64,000 bases of DNA from an uncultured Algibacter sp. (GCF_947490405.1 NZ_CANLGU010000001.1:496001-560000); one strand, 5' to 3'; positions 25,454 to 34,248 are shown, counted from the first letter of the stretch. Numbers and translations are program-made. The notes: generated by a model from the letters alone, not told the origin.

Positions 25454-25671
25454 AGCAATTTTAAACTCTGCACACGATAAATTTCGTCCTCTCCATCTAA
25501 ATCTTCAACAAAGGTTATCCTAAAGTCTTTATCAATTAAGTCTTTGTCATTCTTTAAATCAAATTGTTTTAAAACGCGAGGATGTACTTCCTCGAAAGCC
25601 AATTCTTCACCGTTCTCAAACCAAAAGGTAAAGTAACCATTTTCATAAGACTTAAAAACAGCTGTTCTCAT
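25450..25671 (-). CDS. Small conserved hypothetical protein
   Basis: This 73-residue acidic cytoplasmic protein has alternating beta-type residues (YFTFWFENGEELAFEEVHP, then FRITFVEDLDGEDEIYRV). It shows no signal peptide, membrane segment or known motif. The composition looks like a small beta-barrel or adaptor-type protein. It lies 43 bases downstream of another small acidic gene, so the two may be co-transcribed. Confidence 0.6.
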   Translation of the reverse strand: MRTAVFKSYENGYFTFWFENGEELAFEEVHPRVLKQFDLKNDKDLIDKDFRITFVEDLDGEDEIYRVQSLKLL

Positions 25672-25714
25672 AATATATAAAGTAAAAAGTATTAATCATT
25701 AGTATTATCCATGG

Positions 25715-26017
25715 CTAATCCTCCATTTTTGGAGGCTGCACTGCATCAGGATTGTCATTATCAAAATCTTCGTAATCGTCTTCGTCATAATTTTGCATAG
25801 TAACCGAGAGTTTAGAACTCACTTTCACCAAATACTTAGTATCCTGAGTTGTTACTTCAACAGCTTCTATAATTTCATTATGCTGGTTTCTAAAAGAAAT
25901 AATATGGTCATCATCGTATCCATCAGGATACTTTTCAACCAATAAAGAGAGAATTTCTGGGGTTAATTTTTTAAAATCTACAATAACCCGCTTTAAGTTA
26001 TCATTTTTATTTTTCAT
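25715..26017 (-). CDS. Small acidic hypothetical protein
   Basis: The 100-residue cytoplasmic protein has a predicted mixed helix/strand N-terminal half (FKKLTPEILSLLVEKYPDGY) and a strongly acidic C-terminal tail (YDEDDYEDFDNDNPDAVQ). It has no recognised domain. The upstream gap (26018-26286) holds an 8-bp-arm hairpin, TTTTAGCT/AGCTAAAA at 26152-26171, without a U tract, and nothing else recognisable. Confidence 0.6.
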   Translation of the reverse strand: MKNKNDNLKRVIVDFKKLTPEILSLLVEKYPDGYDDDHIISFRNQHNEIIEAVEVTTQDTKYLVKVSSKLSVTMQNYDEDDYEDFDNDNPDAVQPPKMED

Positions 26018-26286
26018 TGTTGGTTAAACTTGGGTTTGGTTATTTTCAGCCTTCAATTTAATATTTTTTTTAAAAAATTAAAACTATCAAGTAGATGTTA
26101 ACCCAATATTACCGTAATAATAAATAAATAATGTATGATTTTAGTGTTTCTTTTTAGCTTTAGAGCTAAAATTTACACGGTTGGCATTTATATGAACGAG
26201 AATTATTTATAGAGCGCCGTTAGCTGCATGCACTAAAATAAGAGAGAATAGTTTATGCAATAAATTTTATAAAACGTAATAAGCAT

Positions 26287-27129
26287 CTATAACATCCTTA
26301 GGGTATTCAGTTCCTGTTCTGTTAAATGTTTCCAGTGCCCTCTAGGAATATCTTTTTTGGTTAAGTGCCCAATAGCTACACAATCTATACTTAAAATATC
26401 ATAGCCAAAATGGTCAAAAATGGTTCGTATAACAGTGTTACCTGTATTTTTAATTTTTAAACCAACTTCTTTTTTACTCGCTCCATCTATATAACTAATT
26501 TCTTCAACTTCAATTAGTTTACCTTCAAACTTAAAACCATTTTGTATCTTTTTTAAGTCTTCTAACTTTAAATTTTTATCGAGTTCAATATGAAATAAAC
26601 GTGCAACACCATTTTTAGAATTGGTAAACTTTTTAGTAATCGCATCATCATTAGTAAATAGCAATAAGCCTTTTGAGTTTCTTCCTAAACGGCCAATAGG
26701 CTTTATTCTAGAGTTGGTAGCATTTGATACTAAGTCCATAACCGTTTTTCCTTTACCTTCGCTAGTTGTAGTGGCAAAACCTTTAGGCTTATTCAACAAA
26801 ACATAAGCTTTCTTCTCAGGGTTTATTCTTGATCCGTCGTAACGCACTTCATCTCCAGGTTTAACTTTATACCCCATTTCAGTAATCACCTTGCCATTAA
26901 CAGAAACCAAACCAGTGGCTATATGTACATCTGCTTCACGTCGAGAACAAACGCCTGCATTTGCAACATATTTATTCAATCGGATTTCATCAGAATTTCC
27001 AGATTTTTTTTGCTGAGTATTTGATTTGTTTACGGAAACATTTCTTTTTGAATTCCCTGAAAAACGCTTGCTTTTATTATCTCTTTCGGATGATTTTCTT
27101 TTACCTTTACCACCTTGTTGTCTGTTCAT
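26287..27129 (-). CDS. RsuA/RluB-family pseudouridine synthase homologue lacking the catalytic Asp
   Basis: About 280 residues. I start at the ATG at 27129; a GTG lies one codon earlier. A basic, Ser/Asn-rich tail of ~48 residues precedes an S4 RNA-binding domain (RLNKYVANAGVCSRREAD) and a pseudouridine-synthase domain. The family motif GRLD is GRLG here: Gly150 by the longer numbering, codon GGA at 26683-26685. That Asp is the nucleophile in the family, so classical catalysis is doubtful. RNA binding or a chaperone-like role in ribosome assembly is possible. The remainder (GLLLFTND, HFGYDILSIDCVAIGHL) is well kept, arguing against a pseudogene. Confidence 0.82.
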   Translation of the reverse strand: MNRQQGGKGKRKSSERDNKSKRFSGNSKRNVSVNKSNTQQKKSGNSDEIRLNKYVANAGVCSRREADVHIATGLVSVNGKVITEMGYKVKPGDEVRYDGSRINPEKKAYVLLNKPKGFATTTSEGKGKTVMDLVSNATNSRIKPIGRLGRNSKGLLLFTNDDAITKKFTNSKNGVARLFHIELDKNLKLEDLKKIQNGFKFEGKLIEVEEISYIDGASKKEVGLKIKNTGNTVIRTIFDHFGYDILSIDCVAIGHLTKKDIPRGHWKHLTEQELNTLRML

Positions 27130-27145
27130 CACTTATAATTTTGCA

Positions 27146-27153
27146 CAAAGATA
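27146..27153 (-). promoter_or_regulatory. -7 promoter box TATCTTTG of the pseudouridine synthase gene
   Basis: On the minus strand this is an exact TAnnTTTG match 16 bases upstream of the ATG, giving a short leader. Confidence 0.5.
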
Positions 27154-27196
27154 TACCTAATAATTTACGATTGAAGATTTTTAATTAACGATTTAC

Positions 27197-28147
27197 TTAT
27201 TTATTAAATTTCACAGTAGTCTGACGCTCTCTATTCACATGCAACTGTGTTACATCTGGTCTTGAATAATGCCCTACTGCATCAAAATTTTGGCGCTCTT
27301 CATACACACTATTAAAATCAATAGTTTCTATAATCAATCCGTGTTTATGTAATACAGGCTCGACTATCCACTCGCCATCGGGTCCTGCAATACAACTACC
27401 ACCATTTGCTAAAACATCTGGGGCTTTTACAAGTATTTCATCTAAATGCGGTGTGTCTTTTGGAAAATCATTTTTTGACATTAAACTACTTACCGAAATC
27501 ACAAAAGAACGCGATTCTCTAGCAATAAATCGGGTAATATCCTTGGTATTATGATCACTCCCTGGCCAAACAGCAATATGCAGGTTTTCACCCAAGCCAT
27601 AAAGCGCGGCTCTTGGTAAGGGCATCCAGTTTTCCCAACAATTTAAACCGCCAACCGTAAAATCTTTTAAAGGATGTACTTGTAAGCCATTGCCATCTCC
27701 AGGAGCCCATGTTAAACGTTCATCATAAGTTGGTTGTAATTTTCTGTGTACAGATTTAATTTCGCCTTTTTCATTGATATAAACTAATGATGCATAAACA
27801 CTATGTCCTCCTCTATCAAGCGGTCGTTCTATAATCCCTAAATACACAGCAATTTTATTTGCCTTAGCAAGTTCACAAATGGCATGCAAATCACCATCTT
27901 CAACAGTCACGGAATTCCTCACATAATGTGCATGCAATGCTTTATTTACTTTTGTATTCCATTCTGCTCCTCCTGTTAATGCTAACCAAAAAGGATATCC
28001 AGGAACTAAGCCTTCTCCAAAAATGACAAGCTCACAGTTTTCTTTTGATGCATCAATTATAGATTGTTCTACTTTCTTTAACGTTTCAGCTTTGTTTAAC
28101 CATACTGGTGAAATTTGTGCTAAAGCTACTCTTAATAAATTCTGCAT
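27197..28147 (-). CDS. Carbon-nitrogen hydrolase / nitrilase
   Basis: The 316-residue nitrilase-superfamily enzyme has the full Glu-Lys-Cys triad: Glu in LVIFGEGLVPGYP, Lys in VHRKLQPTYDE and Cys in GGLNCWENWMPL. The NCWEN-type Cys context is that of true nitrilases, which turn nitriles into carboxylic acids, rather than amidases. Start and length are normal. It begins 1 base after the stop of the UbiA-type gene, so it is co-transcribed with isoprenoid genes, an unexpected pairing. The substrate is unknown. Confidence 0.87.
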   Translation of the reverse strand: MQNLLRVALAQISPVWLNKAETLKKVEQSIIDASKENCELVIFGEGLVPGYPFWLALTGGAEWNTKVNKALHAHYVRNSVTVEDGDLHAICELAKANKIAVYLGIIERPLDRGGHSVYASLVYINEKGEIKSVHRKLQPTYDERLTWAPGDGNGLQVHPLKDFTVGGLNCWENWMPLPRAALYGLGENLHIAVWPGSDHNTKDITRFIARESRSFVISVSSLMSKNDFPKDTPHLDEILVKAPDVLANGGSCIAGPDGEWIVEPVLHKHGLIIETIDFNSVYEERQNFDAVGHYSRPDVTQLHVNRERQTTVKFNK

Positions 28148-29050
28148 TTAAATTCTATTTAAAATAACACTCACATCAATTAGTAAAATACTAAATACAC
28201 CTGCAAGAATTATAAATTTTAAAATATTGTGTAATATTAAATATTGCACTTTAGTCGAAGATTTCCATAGTAATAACAAAAACACTACCAATAAGAACAG
28301 GCTTAGATAAAAGAATAAGTACATGTACCCCACTTCAAAATGGAATAAAAGGAGGTATATTGGAATTAGTGTTATACTGATTAAAATTGTCAACATAATT
28401 TTTGATACTTTTTCGCCATATGCGACTGGAATTGTCACATAATTTTGCGCAATATCGCCTTTAATATTTTCTAAATCTTTGGTAAGCTCACGCATAGAAA
28501 TCATGATGAATAAGAATATAGCATGAACAAAAATTACAGTTTCAAAATTCTTATAATACATAAAAATAGCAAAGAATGGAGTTATCGTTAATATCGCAGA
28601 AGTGAGGTTTCCAATAAATGGTAAGCGCTTTAGTTTATGTGAATAAAACCAGATACCAAAAATGTAAATTGAAAAGAATAATACTGCTTTAAAAGACACA
28701 TAGCTCGCCATAATTACAGCAAGAAAATTTAGTACGAAATAAAAAGACAGCTTTGTATTTTGACTAACCAACCGGTCTAATCGCGATTTAATTGGACGAT
28801 TTATTAAATCTTTCTCTGAATCGTAAAAACTATTGATAATATAGCCACCCGCTATAGTTGCGGCTGATGCTAAAACTAGCATTAACAAGTTCAAATCGAA
28901 TAAAACTTCTTTTAATGGTTTATTGTAAGCTAAAATATAAATAGCTGTAAGGTATTGGGCTATTACAATAACAAGAATATTATAACCACGCACCACAGAA
29001 AACATACTGAAAAATTTGAGTAAGATATGTTTCTGTCTTCTGGAAAGCAT
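28148..29050 (-). CDS. UbiA-family prenyltransferase (geranylgeranylglycerol-phosphate geranylgeranyltransferase-like)
   Basis: The 300-residue polytopic membrane protein has eight to nine hydrophobic segments. The first Asp-rich motif (NSFYDSEKDLINRP, near residue 70) has the NxxxDxxxD spacing of the family, and a second acidic loop follows (RELTKDLENIKGD, near residue 190). UbiA enzymes move a prenyl chain onto an acceptor. Flavobacterial members of this type are often annotated as the digeranylgeranylglyceryl-phosphate synthase-like group, but a quinone or other acceptor is possible. Its neighbours are mevalonate-pathway genes, which fits a prenyl donor supply. Confidence 0.82.
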   Translation of the reverse strand: MLSRRQKHILLKFFSMFSVVRGYNILVIVIAQYLTAIYILAYNKPLKEVLFDLNLLMLVLASAATIAGGYIINSFYDSEKDLINRPIKSRLDRLVSQNTKLSFYFVLNFLAVIMASYVSFKAVLFFSIYIFGIWFYSHKLKRLPFIGNLTSAILTITPFFAIFMYYKNFETVIFVHAIFLFIMISMRELTKDLENIKGDIAQNYVTIPVAYGEKVSKIMLTILISITLIPIYLLLFHFEVGYMYLFFYLSLFLLVVFLLLLWKSSTKVQYLILHNILKFIILAGVFSILLIDVSVILNRI

Positions 29051-29122
29051 ACAAATAAAGGATTAATGCCTTTCTAATAAGTCAAGGGCTACACTATTTT
29101 ATGCAATAAAGATACTAAGAAC

Positions 29123-30052
29123 TTAGAAGTTATAAACTACTTCTAATTTATAATCTGAAAGTGATTGTTTTGCTTTTTCAATATCCTCTGTAAATCCAAG
29201 GATATAGCCACCACCACCAGAACCACAGAGTTTTAGATAGTAGTCATTTGTTTCCAAACCTTTTTTCCAAAGTTCATGAAACTGTTGTGGTATCATTGGT
29301 TTAAAATGATTTAAAACAATTTTAGAAAGTTGCTTTGTATTTCTAAACAAAGACTTGATATCCCCTTTTAAGAAATCGTCAACACAGGCATCTGTATGCT
29401 TGATAAACTGATTTTTTAACATACTACGAAAACCCTCTTGCTTCATCTTTTCCATAAACAAGCCTACCATTGGTGCTGTTTCTCCAATAATACCACTGTC
29501 TAATAAAAACACACCACCTTTACCTTTGCTTTGTTGCGCTGGAATACCAGTAGCCTCAATATTATCTTTTGAATTGATAAGAATTGGAATACTTAAATAA
29601 CTGTTTAATGGATCTAAACCTGAAGAACTTCCATGAAAAAAAGATTCCATGGCTGAAAATATAGATTTTAACTTTAGAAGCTTTTCTCTTGTTAAATTTT
29701 CAAGAACTGTTATTTTATCAAAAGCATATTTATCATAAATAGCTGCTACTAGAGCACCACTACTCCCCACGCCATAGCCTTGTGGAATAGATGAATCGAA
29801 ATACATTCCAGAATTTACATCATCTATGAGTCTGCTAATATCAAACTTAACTATAGCATCATCAATACCTTGAATATATTCAGTAAACTTTCTTAAACTT
29901 TTATTAGACGTTATTGCTTCTTCCGAAGCCTTATCGTCTTTTTTCAAAGCACCGTTGTAAAAACTATAAGGAATAGATAAACCCTTAGAATCCTTTATGA
30001 TTCCGTATTCTCCAAAGAGTAGAATTTTTGAGTAAAAGAGAGGTCCTTTCAT
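29123..30052 (-). CDS. Mevalonate kinase-like GHMP kinase
   Basis: About 309 residues. I start at the ATG at 30052 (MKGPLFYSKILLFGEYG) since the family begins at this strand; an upstream ATG at 30076 adds 8 residues. GHMP kinase motifs are the N-terminal KILLFGEYGII, the ATP loop PQGYGVGSSGALVAA near residue 100 and the C-terminal KLCGSGGGGYILGF. It phosphorylates mevalonate, feeding the decarboxylase encoded just upstream and isoprenoid synthesis generally. Phosphomevalonate kinase is the main alternative, but the context favours mevalonate kinase. Confidence 0.83.
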   Translation of the reverse strand: MKGPLFYSKILLFGEYGIIKDSKGLSIPYSFYNGALKKDDKASEEAITSNKSLRKFTEYIQGIDDAIVKFDISRLIDDVNSGMYFDSSIPQGYGVGSSGALVAAIYDKYAFDKITVLENLTREKLLKLKSIFSAMESFFHGSSSGLDPLNSYLSIPILINSKDNIEATGIPAQQSKGKGGVFLLDSGIIGETAPMVGLFMEKMKQEGFRSMLKNQFIKHTDACVDDFLKGDIKSLFRNTKQLSKIVLNHFKPMIPQQFHELWKKGLETNDYYLKLCGSGGGGYILGFTEDIEKAKQSLSDYKLEVVYNF

Positions 30053-30084
30053 AATAGCTATCTTGTTTGGGCACATTTGTCTAA

Positions 30085-30092
30085 CAAATATA
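30085..30092 (-). promoter_or_regulatory. -7 promoter box TATATTTG of the mevalonate kinase gene
   Basis: This is an exact TAnnTTTG match on the minus strand in the 70-base gap between the decarboxylase and kinase genes, suggesting a second promoter inside the cluster. Confidence 0.4.
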
Positions 30093-30122
30093 ATATTTTT
30101 TTAAACAAAATTATTGTTATTC

Positions 30123-31232
30123 TTATAATTTATTAGCCCCCAAACCAATAACGTCGCAAATATACTGCCCATTTTGGCAATATGCAACTAATTCATTCTG
30201 AATGAATTCTAAAACTTGAGACGTCTCATACTCAGGATATAATACATGGACGTTTGCTCCTGCATCCAATGTGAAACAAATCTTAGAACCTGTTTCATTT
30301 CTAAATGCCCATATTTTATTAATAATCTCGAGTGTGTTTGGTTTCATTAAAATAAAATATGGCATACTAGTCATCATCATAGCATGCAACGTTAAAGCTT
30401 CACTTTCAACCAAGGCTATAAACGTATCTAAATTGCCATCTTTCAGTATAGAAACCATATCGGAAAGATTTTTATTTGCTTGCTTAAAGCGCTCTTGAGC
30501 AAACGGATGCCCAAACATTAAATTATGACCAACCGTACTACTCACCTGCTTTTCTCCCTTATCCACCAGCAAGATAGTATCTTGATAGTTTTTGAAGTTT
30601 TGATGCGCCTCAAAAGGATATTTTACGCCATATAAATCTGAACTTCCTTTAATGGCATCGTGCTTCCCCCATACTACTAAGTCTCCTTCTAAACTTCTAC
30701 AAGCACTTCCTGAACCTAATCGTGCTAAGAATGATGCTTTTTTGATAAAATACTCTTGATTAAGAATCTCTTCGGTTGTTTTTAGAGTGACATCAGAATT
30801 AATTAACTCTTTTTCAACACTCATTAAGCATAATGCTAAGGCACTCATCCCAGATGCTGATGAGGCTATCCCAGAACTATGTGGAAATGTATTGGAAGTT
30901 TCTATTTTAAAATGATAGTCTTTTAAAAAGGGTAAATACAGCTCAACGCGTTTAAAAAATGTTTCAATTTTTGGCTTAAAATCATCTTTTTTTTCATCAT
31001 CTAAAAATACATCAAATGAAAACGCTTCATTTGCATCTTTCTTCAAAAAACTAAGGGTTGTTGTTGTTTTACAATTATCTAGCGTAAAACTTATAGATGG
31101 GTTTTCTGGTATTTGGTATTCTCTTTTTCCCCAGTATTTTACCAACGCAATATTACTTGGTGATGACCATGTAAAGCTGCCACTTTCAATTGTATTTGAA
31201 TATGTTTTAGGAATAAAATCTTTCTCTGTCAT
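30123..31232 (-). CDS. mvaD: Diphosphomevalonate decarboxylase
   Basis: The 369-residue GHMP-superfamily enzyme has the substrate segment NIALVKYWGKR (residues about 26-36), the ATP loop PHSSGIASSASGMSAL near residue 118 and the Arg-containing RLGSGSACRSLEGD near residue 172. These are diagnostic for mevalonate diphosphate decarboxylase, which yields isopentenyl diphosphate. It is the first gene of the minus-strand isoprenoid cluster and has a perfect -7 box upstream. Bacteroidota of this family commonly use the mevalonate route. Confidence 0.92.
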   Translation of the reverse strand: MTEKDFIPKTYSNTIESGSFTWSSPSNIALVKYWGKREYQIPENPSISFTLDNCKTTTTLSFLKKDANEAFSFDVFLDDEKKDDFKPKIETFFKRVELYLPFLKDYHFKIETSNTFPHSSGIASSASGMSALALCLMSVEKELINSDVTLKTTEEILNQEYFIKKASFLARLGSGSACRSLEGDLVVWGKHDAIKGSSDLYGVKYPFEAHQNFKNYQDTILLVDKGEKQVSSTVGHNLMFGHPFAQERFKQANKNLSDMVSILKDGNLDTFIALVESEALTLHAMMMTSMPYFILMKPNTLEIINKIWAFRNETGSKICFTLDAGANVHVLYPEYETSQVLEFIQNELVAYCQNGQYICDVIGLGANKL

Positions 31233-31250
31233 CTATCTTTTTTAACTGAA

Positions 31251-31258
31251 CAAAGATA
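31251..31258 (-). promoter_or_regulatory. -7 promoter box TATCTTTG of mvaD
   Basis: This is an exact TAnnTTTG match on the minus strand, 18 bases upstream of the mvaD start codon, in an AT-rich gap. No strong -33 element was found. Confidence 0.5.
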
Positions 31259-31318
31259 ATTCAAAAAAGATATAAAATATAGATCCCACTTGTAAATAGC
31301 GGGAATAATTCAACTTAT

Positions 31319-31351
31319 AGTTTATAATGCGCCTACAGGCTTTTATAAACT
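31319..31351 (-). terminator. Possible hairpin terminator at the DUF1697 gene end
   Basis: AGTTTATAA (31319-31327) pairs with TTATAAACT (31343-31351), and an inner GCCT/AGGC stem adds GC. It overlaps the stop codon of the DUF1697 gene. There is no clear U run after it, so termination is uncertain. Confidence 0.3.
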
Positions 31352-31873
31352 AAGCTTCATTAACATTAGCATTGTTTTGTAATTTCTAGCCGTTGCGGTA
31401 ACTTTTAGTTTTCGCTCAAAAAAATTATTACCAAGTTTCGCCTTTCCATAGCCAACCGAACAATAAAAATAAATAGCATTATTAGTTATTTTAAATTCTT
31501 CATTTTTATAAGACAGTTGAGAAACAACATCAACTAAATCCTTATCAGCTCTGGAATAAAGCATCATAAAATAACTGTTTTGTTTCTTTTCTTGTTCAAA
31601 GGGACAGTCGTCAAAAATTTGTTTCAACTCTTTTGGTTGTAAAATTAAAATTGGCACTTCAAAACCAAAATGAGACTTAATAGCATTGTGTATTAATTGC
31701 TCTAATAGAGTTTTATCATTTTCTAAAGATTGAAAAATTACATTCCCACTTTGGATGTAAGTTTGTACATTTTCTAATCCTATTTTTGACAAAAGCTCCC
31801 GTAATTCAGCCATAGGGATTTTCTTTTGCCCACTTACATTTATACCTCTTAAAAGTGCAATATATTGAGCCAT
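31343..31873 (-). CDS. DUF1697 domain protein
   Basis: The 176-residue cytoplasmic protein starts MAQYIALLRGINVSGQKKIPM and continues ENVQTYIQSGNVIF, the signature of DUF1697. The family is widespread with no established biochemical role. Length is normal. It is the last gene in a minus-strand run beginning with the glycerophosphodiesterase gene and lies 4 bases after the DUF4174 gene. Confidence 0.88.
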   Translation of the reverse strand: MAQYIALLRGINVSGQKKIPMAELRELLSKIGLENVQTYIQSGNVIFQSLENDKTLLEQLIHNAIKSHFGFEVPILILQPKELKQIFDDCPFEQEKKQNSYFMMLYSRADKDLVDVVSQLSYKNEEFKITNNAIYFYCSVGYGKAKLGNNFFERKLKVTATARNYKTMLMLMKLSL

Positions 31874-31877
31874 TCTT

Positions 31878-32279
31878 TTACTTTCTATTTCTTAATTCTT
31901 GTTGCCTCATAGGCATTTTGTCGATAAGATTAAAAAATACATTTACTTTTTGTACCGTATCAGAATTAAACTTTTCGCCACCATCCAGTCCTTTAAGCAC
32001 CACATTAAATCCTGTTATTTCTTTATCAACTGAAACTACTTTTGCATCATTCTTAAAATCATAGTACATACATTTGTCTTCTACACATTTGTAAACTACC
32101 AACCTTCTATCTATTAGTTTATCTTTTTCTGTTTTTAGATTATTAAATTGATCTGTAGCGCGTGTTTCGTTGTATTTATCTGCTGATATTACAATAACAC
32201 GGTTTTCCCATAAGTGCTTATCTATATCTTGAGACCAAATGGTATGTGATAATAAAAATACTAAAACTAAATACTTCAT
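31878..32279 (-). CDS. Exported DUF4174 domain protein
   Basis: The 133-residue protein has a signal peptide (MKYLVLVFLLSHTIWS). The domain opens with LWENRVIVISADKYN and continues through DRRLVVYKC to the C-terminal FNLIDKMPMRQQELRNR. This matches DUF4174, a thioredoxin-fold-like family of unknown role. It is 4 bases before each neighbour on the same strand, so it is co-transcribed with the flavoprotein gene upstream. Confidence 0.82.
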   Translation of the reverse strand: MKYLVLVFLLSHTIWSQDIDKHLWENRVIVISADKYNETRATDQFNNLKTEKDKLIDRRLVVYKCVEDKCMYYDFKNDAKVVSVDKEITGFNVVLKGLDGGEKFNSDTVQKVNVFFNLIDKMPMRQQELRNRK

Positions 32280-32283
32280 AACA

Positions 32284-33498
32284 CTATGAATTTACTATAT
32301 TATTTGCAGCAATGTAGGCTCCAGTCCATGCATTTTGAAAATTAAATCCTCCCGTTACCGCATCAATATTTAGTACTTCGCCTGCAAAATAGAGGCCGTT
32401 TATATATTTACTTTCAAATGTTTTAAAATTGACTTCTTTAAGATTTACACCTCCTGCAGTAACAAACTCTTCTTTAAAAGTACTTTTACCATCTACATTA
32501 AAAACAGCTTGGGTTAATTGACTTGATAGAATTTCTAACTGTGCTCTATTTAAATCTGCCCAACGCGTATCTTCCATAATTTTTGAAGCTAAAACTAATT
32601 TGTGCCATAAGCGTTTTGGGAGATCAAATTGAGTAGATTTAAAAACCGTTTTTTTAGCCAAATTCTGTTTTAATTCTTTTAAGATATCTAAACACTCATC
32701 AAAAGGTTGCTTTATAAAATTCACTTCTATTTGAAACTTATAATCTTGTTTTGCTAATTCTAATGCTCCAAAAGCAGATAATTTTAAAATGGATGGGGCA
32801 CTCATACCCCAGTGGGTTATTAATAGAGGCCCCTCGCTCCACAAATCTGTTTCTAAAACCTTTATTTCTGCATCTTTTGCAACTACTCCTGGAATGGCTT
32901 TGATACGTTCGTCTGAAATATTAAATGTAAATAACGATGGTACTGGCTGTGAAATAGTATGTCCTAAATTTTCAAGTAACGCCCATATTTTTGTGTTACT
33001 TCCTGTAGTAACTAAAACTTTTTTAGCAGAAAACAACCCTTGTATTGTTTCTATTTCGAACTCATCTCCTTTTTTGCCTATGGACTTCACTGAATGATTG
33101 TACAATACCTCAACACCGTATTTTTCAGCTTCATTCAAAAAACAATTGATAATAGTTTGTGATGAATTGGAAATAGGAAACATTCGCCCATCATCTTCAA
33201 TTTTAAGTTCGACACCTCGTTTTTCAAACCATTCGATAGTATCGCCTGTCATGAATTGATGAAAAGGTCCTAATAATTCCTTTTCACCTCTAGGGTAATT
33301 CAAAACTAATTCTTGAGGAATAAATTCGGCATGTGTAACGTTGCAACGTCCGCCACCAGACACTTTTACTTTGGTTAAACCTTCTTTACCTCGCTCTAGT
33401 ATGGCTATGTTTAAATCTGAACTTTGTTCACCAATGTTTATCGCAGCAAAAAAACCAGCAGCTCCTCCACCAACAATAATCACATCCTTTTTAATCAT
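32284..33498 (-). CDS. NAD(P)/FAD-dependent oxidoreductase, HI0933/BaiN family
   Basis: The 404-residue flavoprotein has the Rossmann motif VIIVGGGAAGFFAAIN, the family motif KVSGGGRCNVTH near residue 45, FPISNSSQTI near residue 106 and the closing GLYFAGEVLNIDAVTGGFNFQNAW. These are the HI0933/YhiN/BaiN signatures. Such proteins are flavin-dependent reductases whose substrates are mostly unknown; only the gut bile-acid enzymes are assigned. The start overlaps the glycerophosphodiesterase stop as ATGA. Confidence 0.88.
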   Translation of the reverse strand: MIKKDVIIVGGGAAGFFAAINIGEQSSDLNIAILERGKEGLTKVKVSGGGRCNVTHAEFIPQELVLNYPRGEKELLGPFHQFMTGDTIEWFEKRGVELKIEDDGRMFPISNSSQTIINCFLNEAEKYGVEVLYNHSVKSIGKKGDEFEIETIQGLFSAKKVLVTTGSNTKIWALLENLGHTISQPVPSLFTFNISDERIKAIPGVVAKDAEIKVLETDLWSEGPLLITHWGMSAPSILKLSAFGALELAKQDYKFQIEVNFIKQPFDECLDILKELKQNLAKKTVFKSTQFDLPKRLWHKLVLASKIMEDTRWADLNRAQLEILSSQLTQAVFNVDGKSTFKEEFVTAGGVNLKEVNFKTFESKYINGLYFAGEVLNIDAVTGGFNFQNAWTGAYIAANNIVNS

Positions 33499-34181
33499 AT
33501 TCGGTCAGGATAATCAGAAATGATGGCATCCACACCATAAGATTGAATTCTTGCCAATGGGTTTAAATTATTTACTGTAAAAGCAAATACTTTATAATTT
33601 TGTTTTAATTCTTCTACAATTTCCTCGGTAAGCATGGTATAATTTACATGAATGGAAACTGCATTTATACGTTTTGCCAAGGCTGTAGCTTTTTCTAGAT
33701 TATTTTCAGTAAGTACTCCAAGCGGAATATCTTTATTAATGTTGAAAACTGTTTCCAATAGTTCTTCTTGAAAACTCGACACTATGATATTTTTATATTC
33801 CCAACCTTTTTTATCTACATAAAATTTGATAATTCTGGCAGCTTCTTTGGCGGTATCATGACCTTTTAATTCAATATTCAACAAGCACTTATTATCAACT
33901 AAAGTTAAAACTTGTGCCAAGGTTGGAATTTCAAAATTCCCTTTGGTCTTTAGCCTTTTTAATTCCCTGTAAGTGAATTTGGAAACTTCTCCGGTTCCAT
34001 TTGTCATCCTATCTAAAGTGAAATCATGAAAAACTACCAACTCACCCGAAGCACAGCGGTGCACATCGATTTCAACACCATCAACACCAAGCTTTAAGGC
34101 TTTTTGAATAGATGGCAATGTGTTTTCTGCAACATGTCCTTTCACTCCTCGATGACCAATTTTTAATACAGATGAATTCAT
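33495..34181 (-). CDS. Glycerophosphodiester phosphodiesterase
   Basis: About 228 residues. I start at the ATG at 34181 (MNSSVLKIGHRG); the frame is open two codons further to a TTG. GDPD motifs are complete: IGHRGVKGHVAENTLPSI, GVEIDVHRCASGELVVFHD and LDRMTNGTGEV, with His-Arg and Glu-Asp metal/catalytic residues. It hydrolyses glycerophosphodiesters to glycerol-3-phosphate and an alcohol. No signal peptide is present, so it should be cytoplasmic. An exact -7 box lies 3 bases upstream of the ATG. Confidence 0.9.
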   Translation of the reverse strand: MNSSVLKIGHRGVKGHVAENTLPSIQKALKLGVDGVEIDVHRCASGELVVFHDFTLDRMTNGTGEVSKFTYRELKRLKTKGNFEIPTLAQVLTLVDNKCLLNIELKGHDTAKEAARIIKFYVDKKGWEYKNIIVSSFQEELLETVFNINKDIPLGVLTENNLEKATALAKRINAVSIHVNYTMLTEEIVEELKQNYKVFAFTVNNLNPLARIQSYGVDAIISDYPDRI

Positions 34182-34184
34182 ATA

Positions 34185-34192
34185 CAAATTTA
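34185..34192 (-). promoter_or_regulatory. -7 promoter box TAAATTTG of the glycerophosphodiesterase gene
   Basis: This is an exact TAnnTTTG match on the minus strand, ending 3 bases before the ATG at 34181. A start this close implies a leaderless message if the box is used. Confidence 0.4.
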
Positions 34193-34248
34193 TATTACGC
34201 TAAATTTATTCTGCGTAAATTTAACCTTATAATTTCTGATTACCTAAA

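Noticed and set aside
26152-26171. Hairpin TTTTAGCT/AGCTAAAA near the end of the pseudouridine synthase gene
   Set aside because: It lies over 100 bases past the stop and has no U run on the minus strand, so it is not a convincing terminator.
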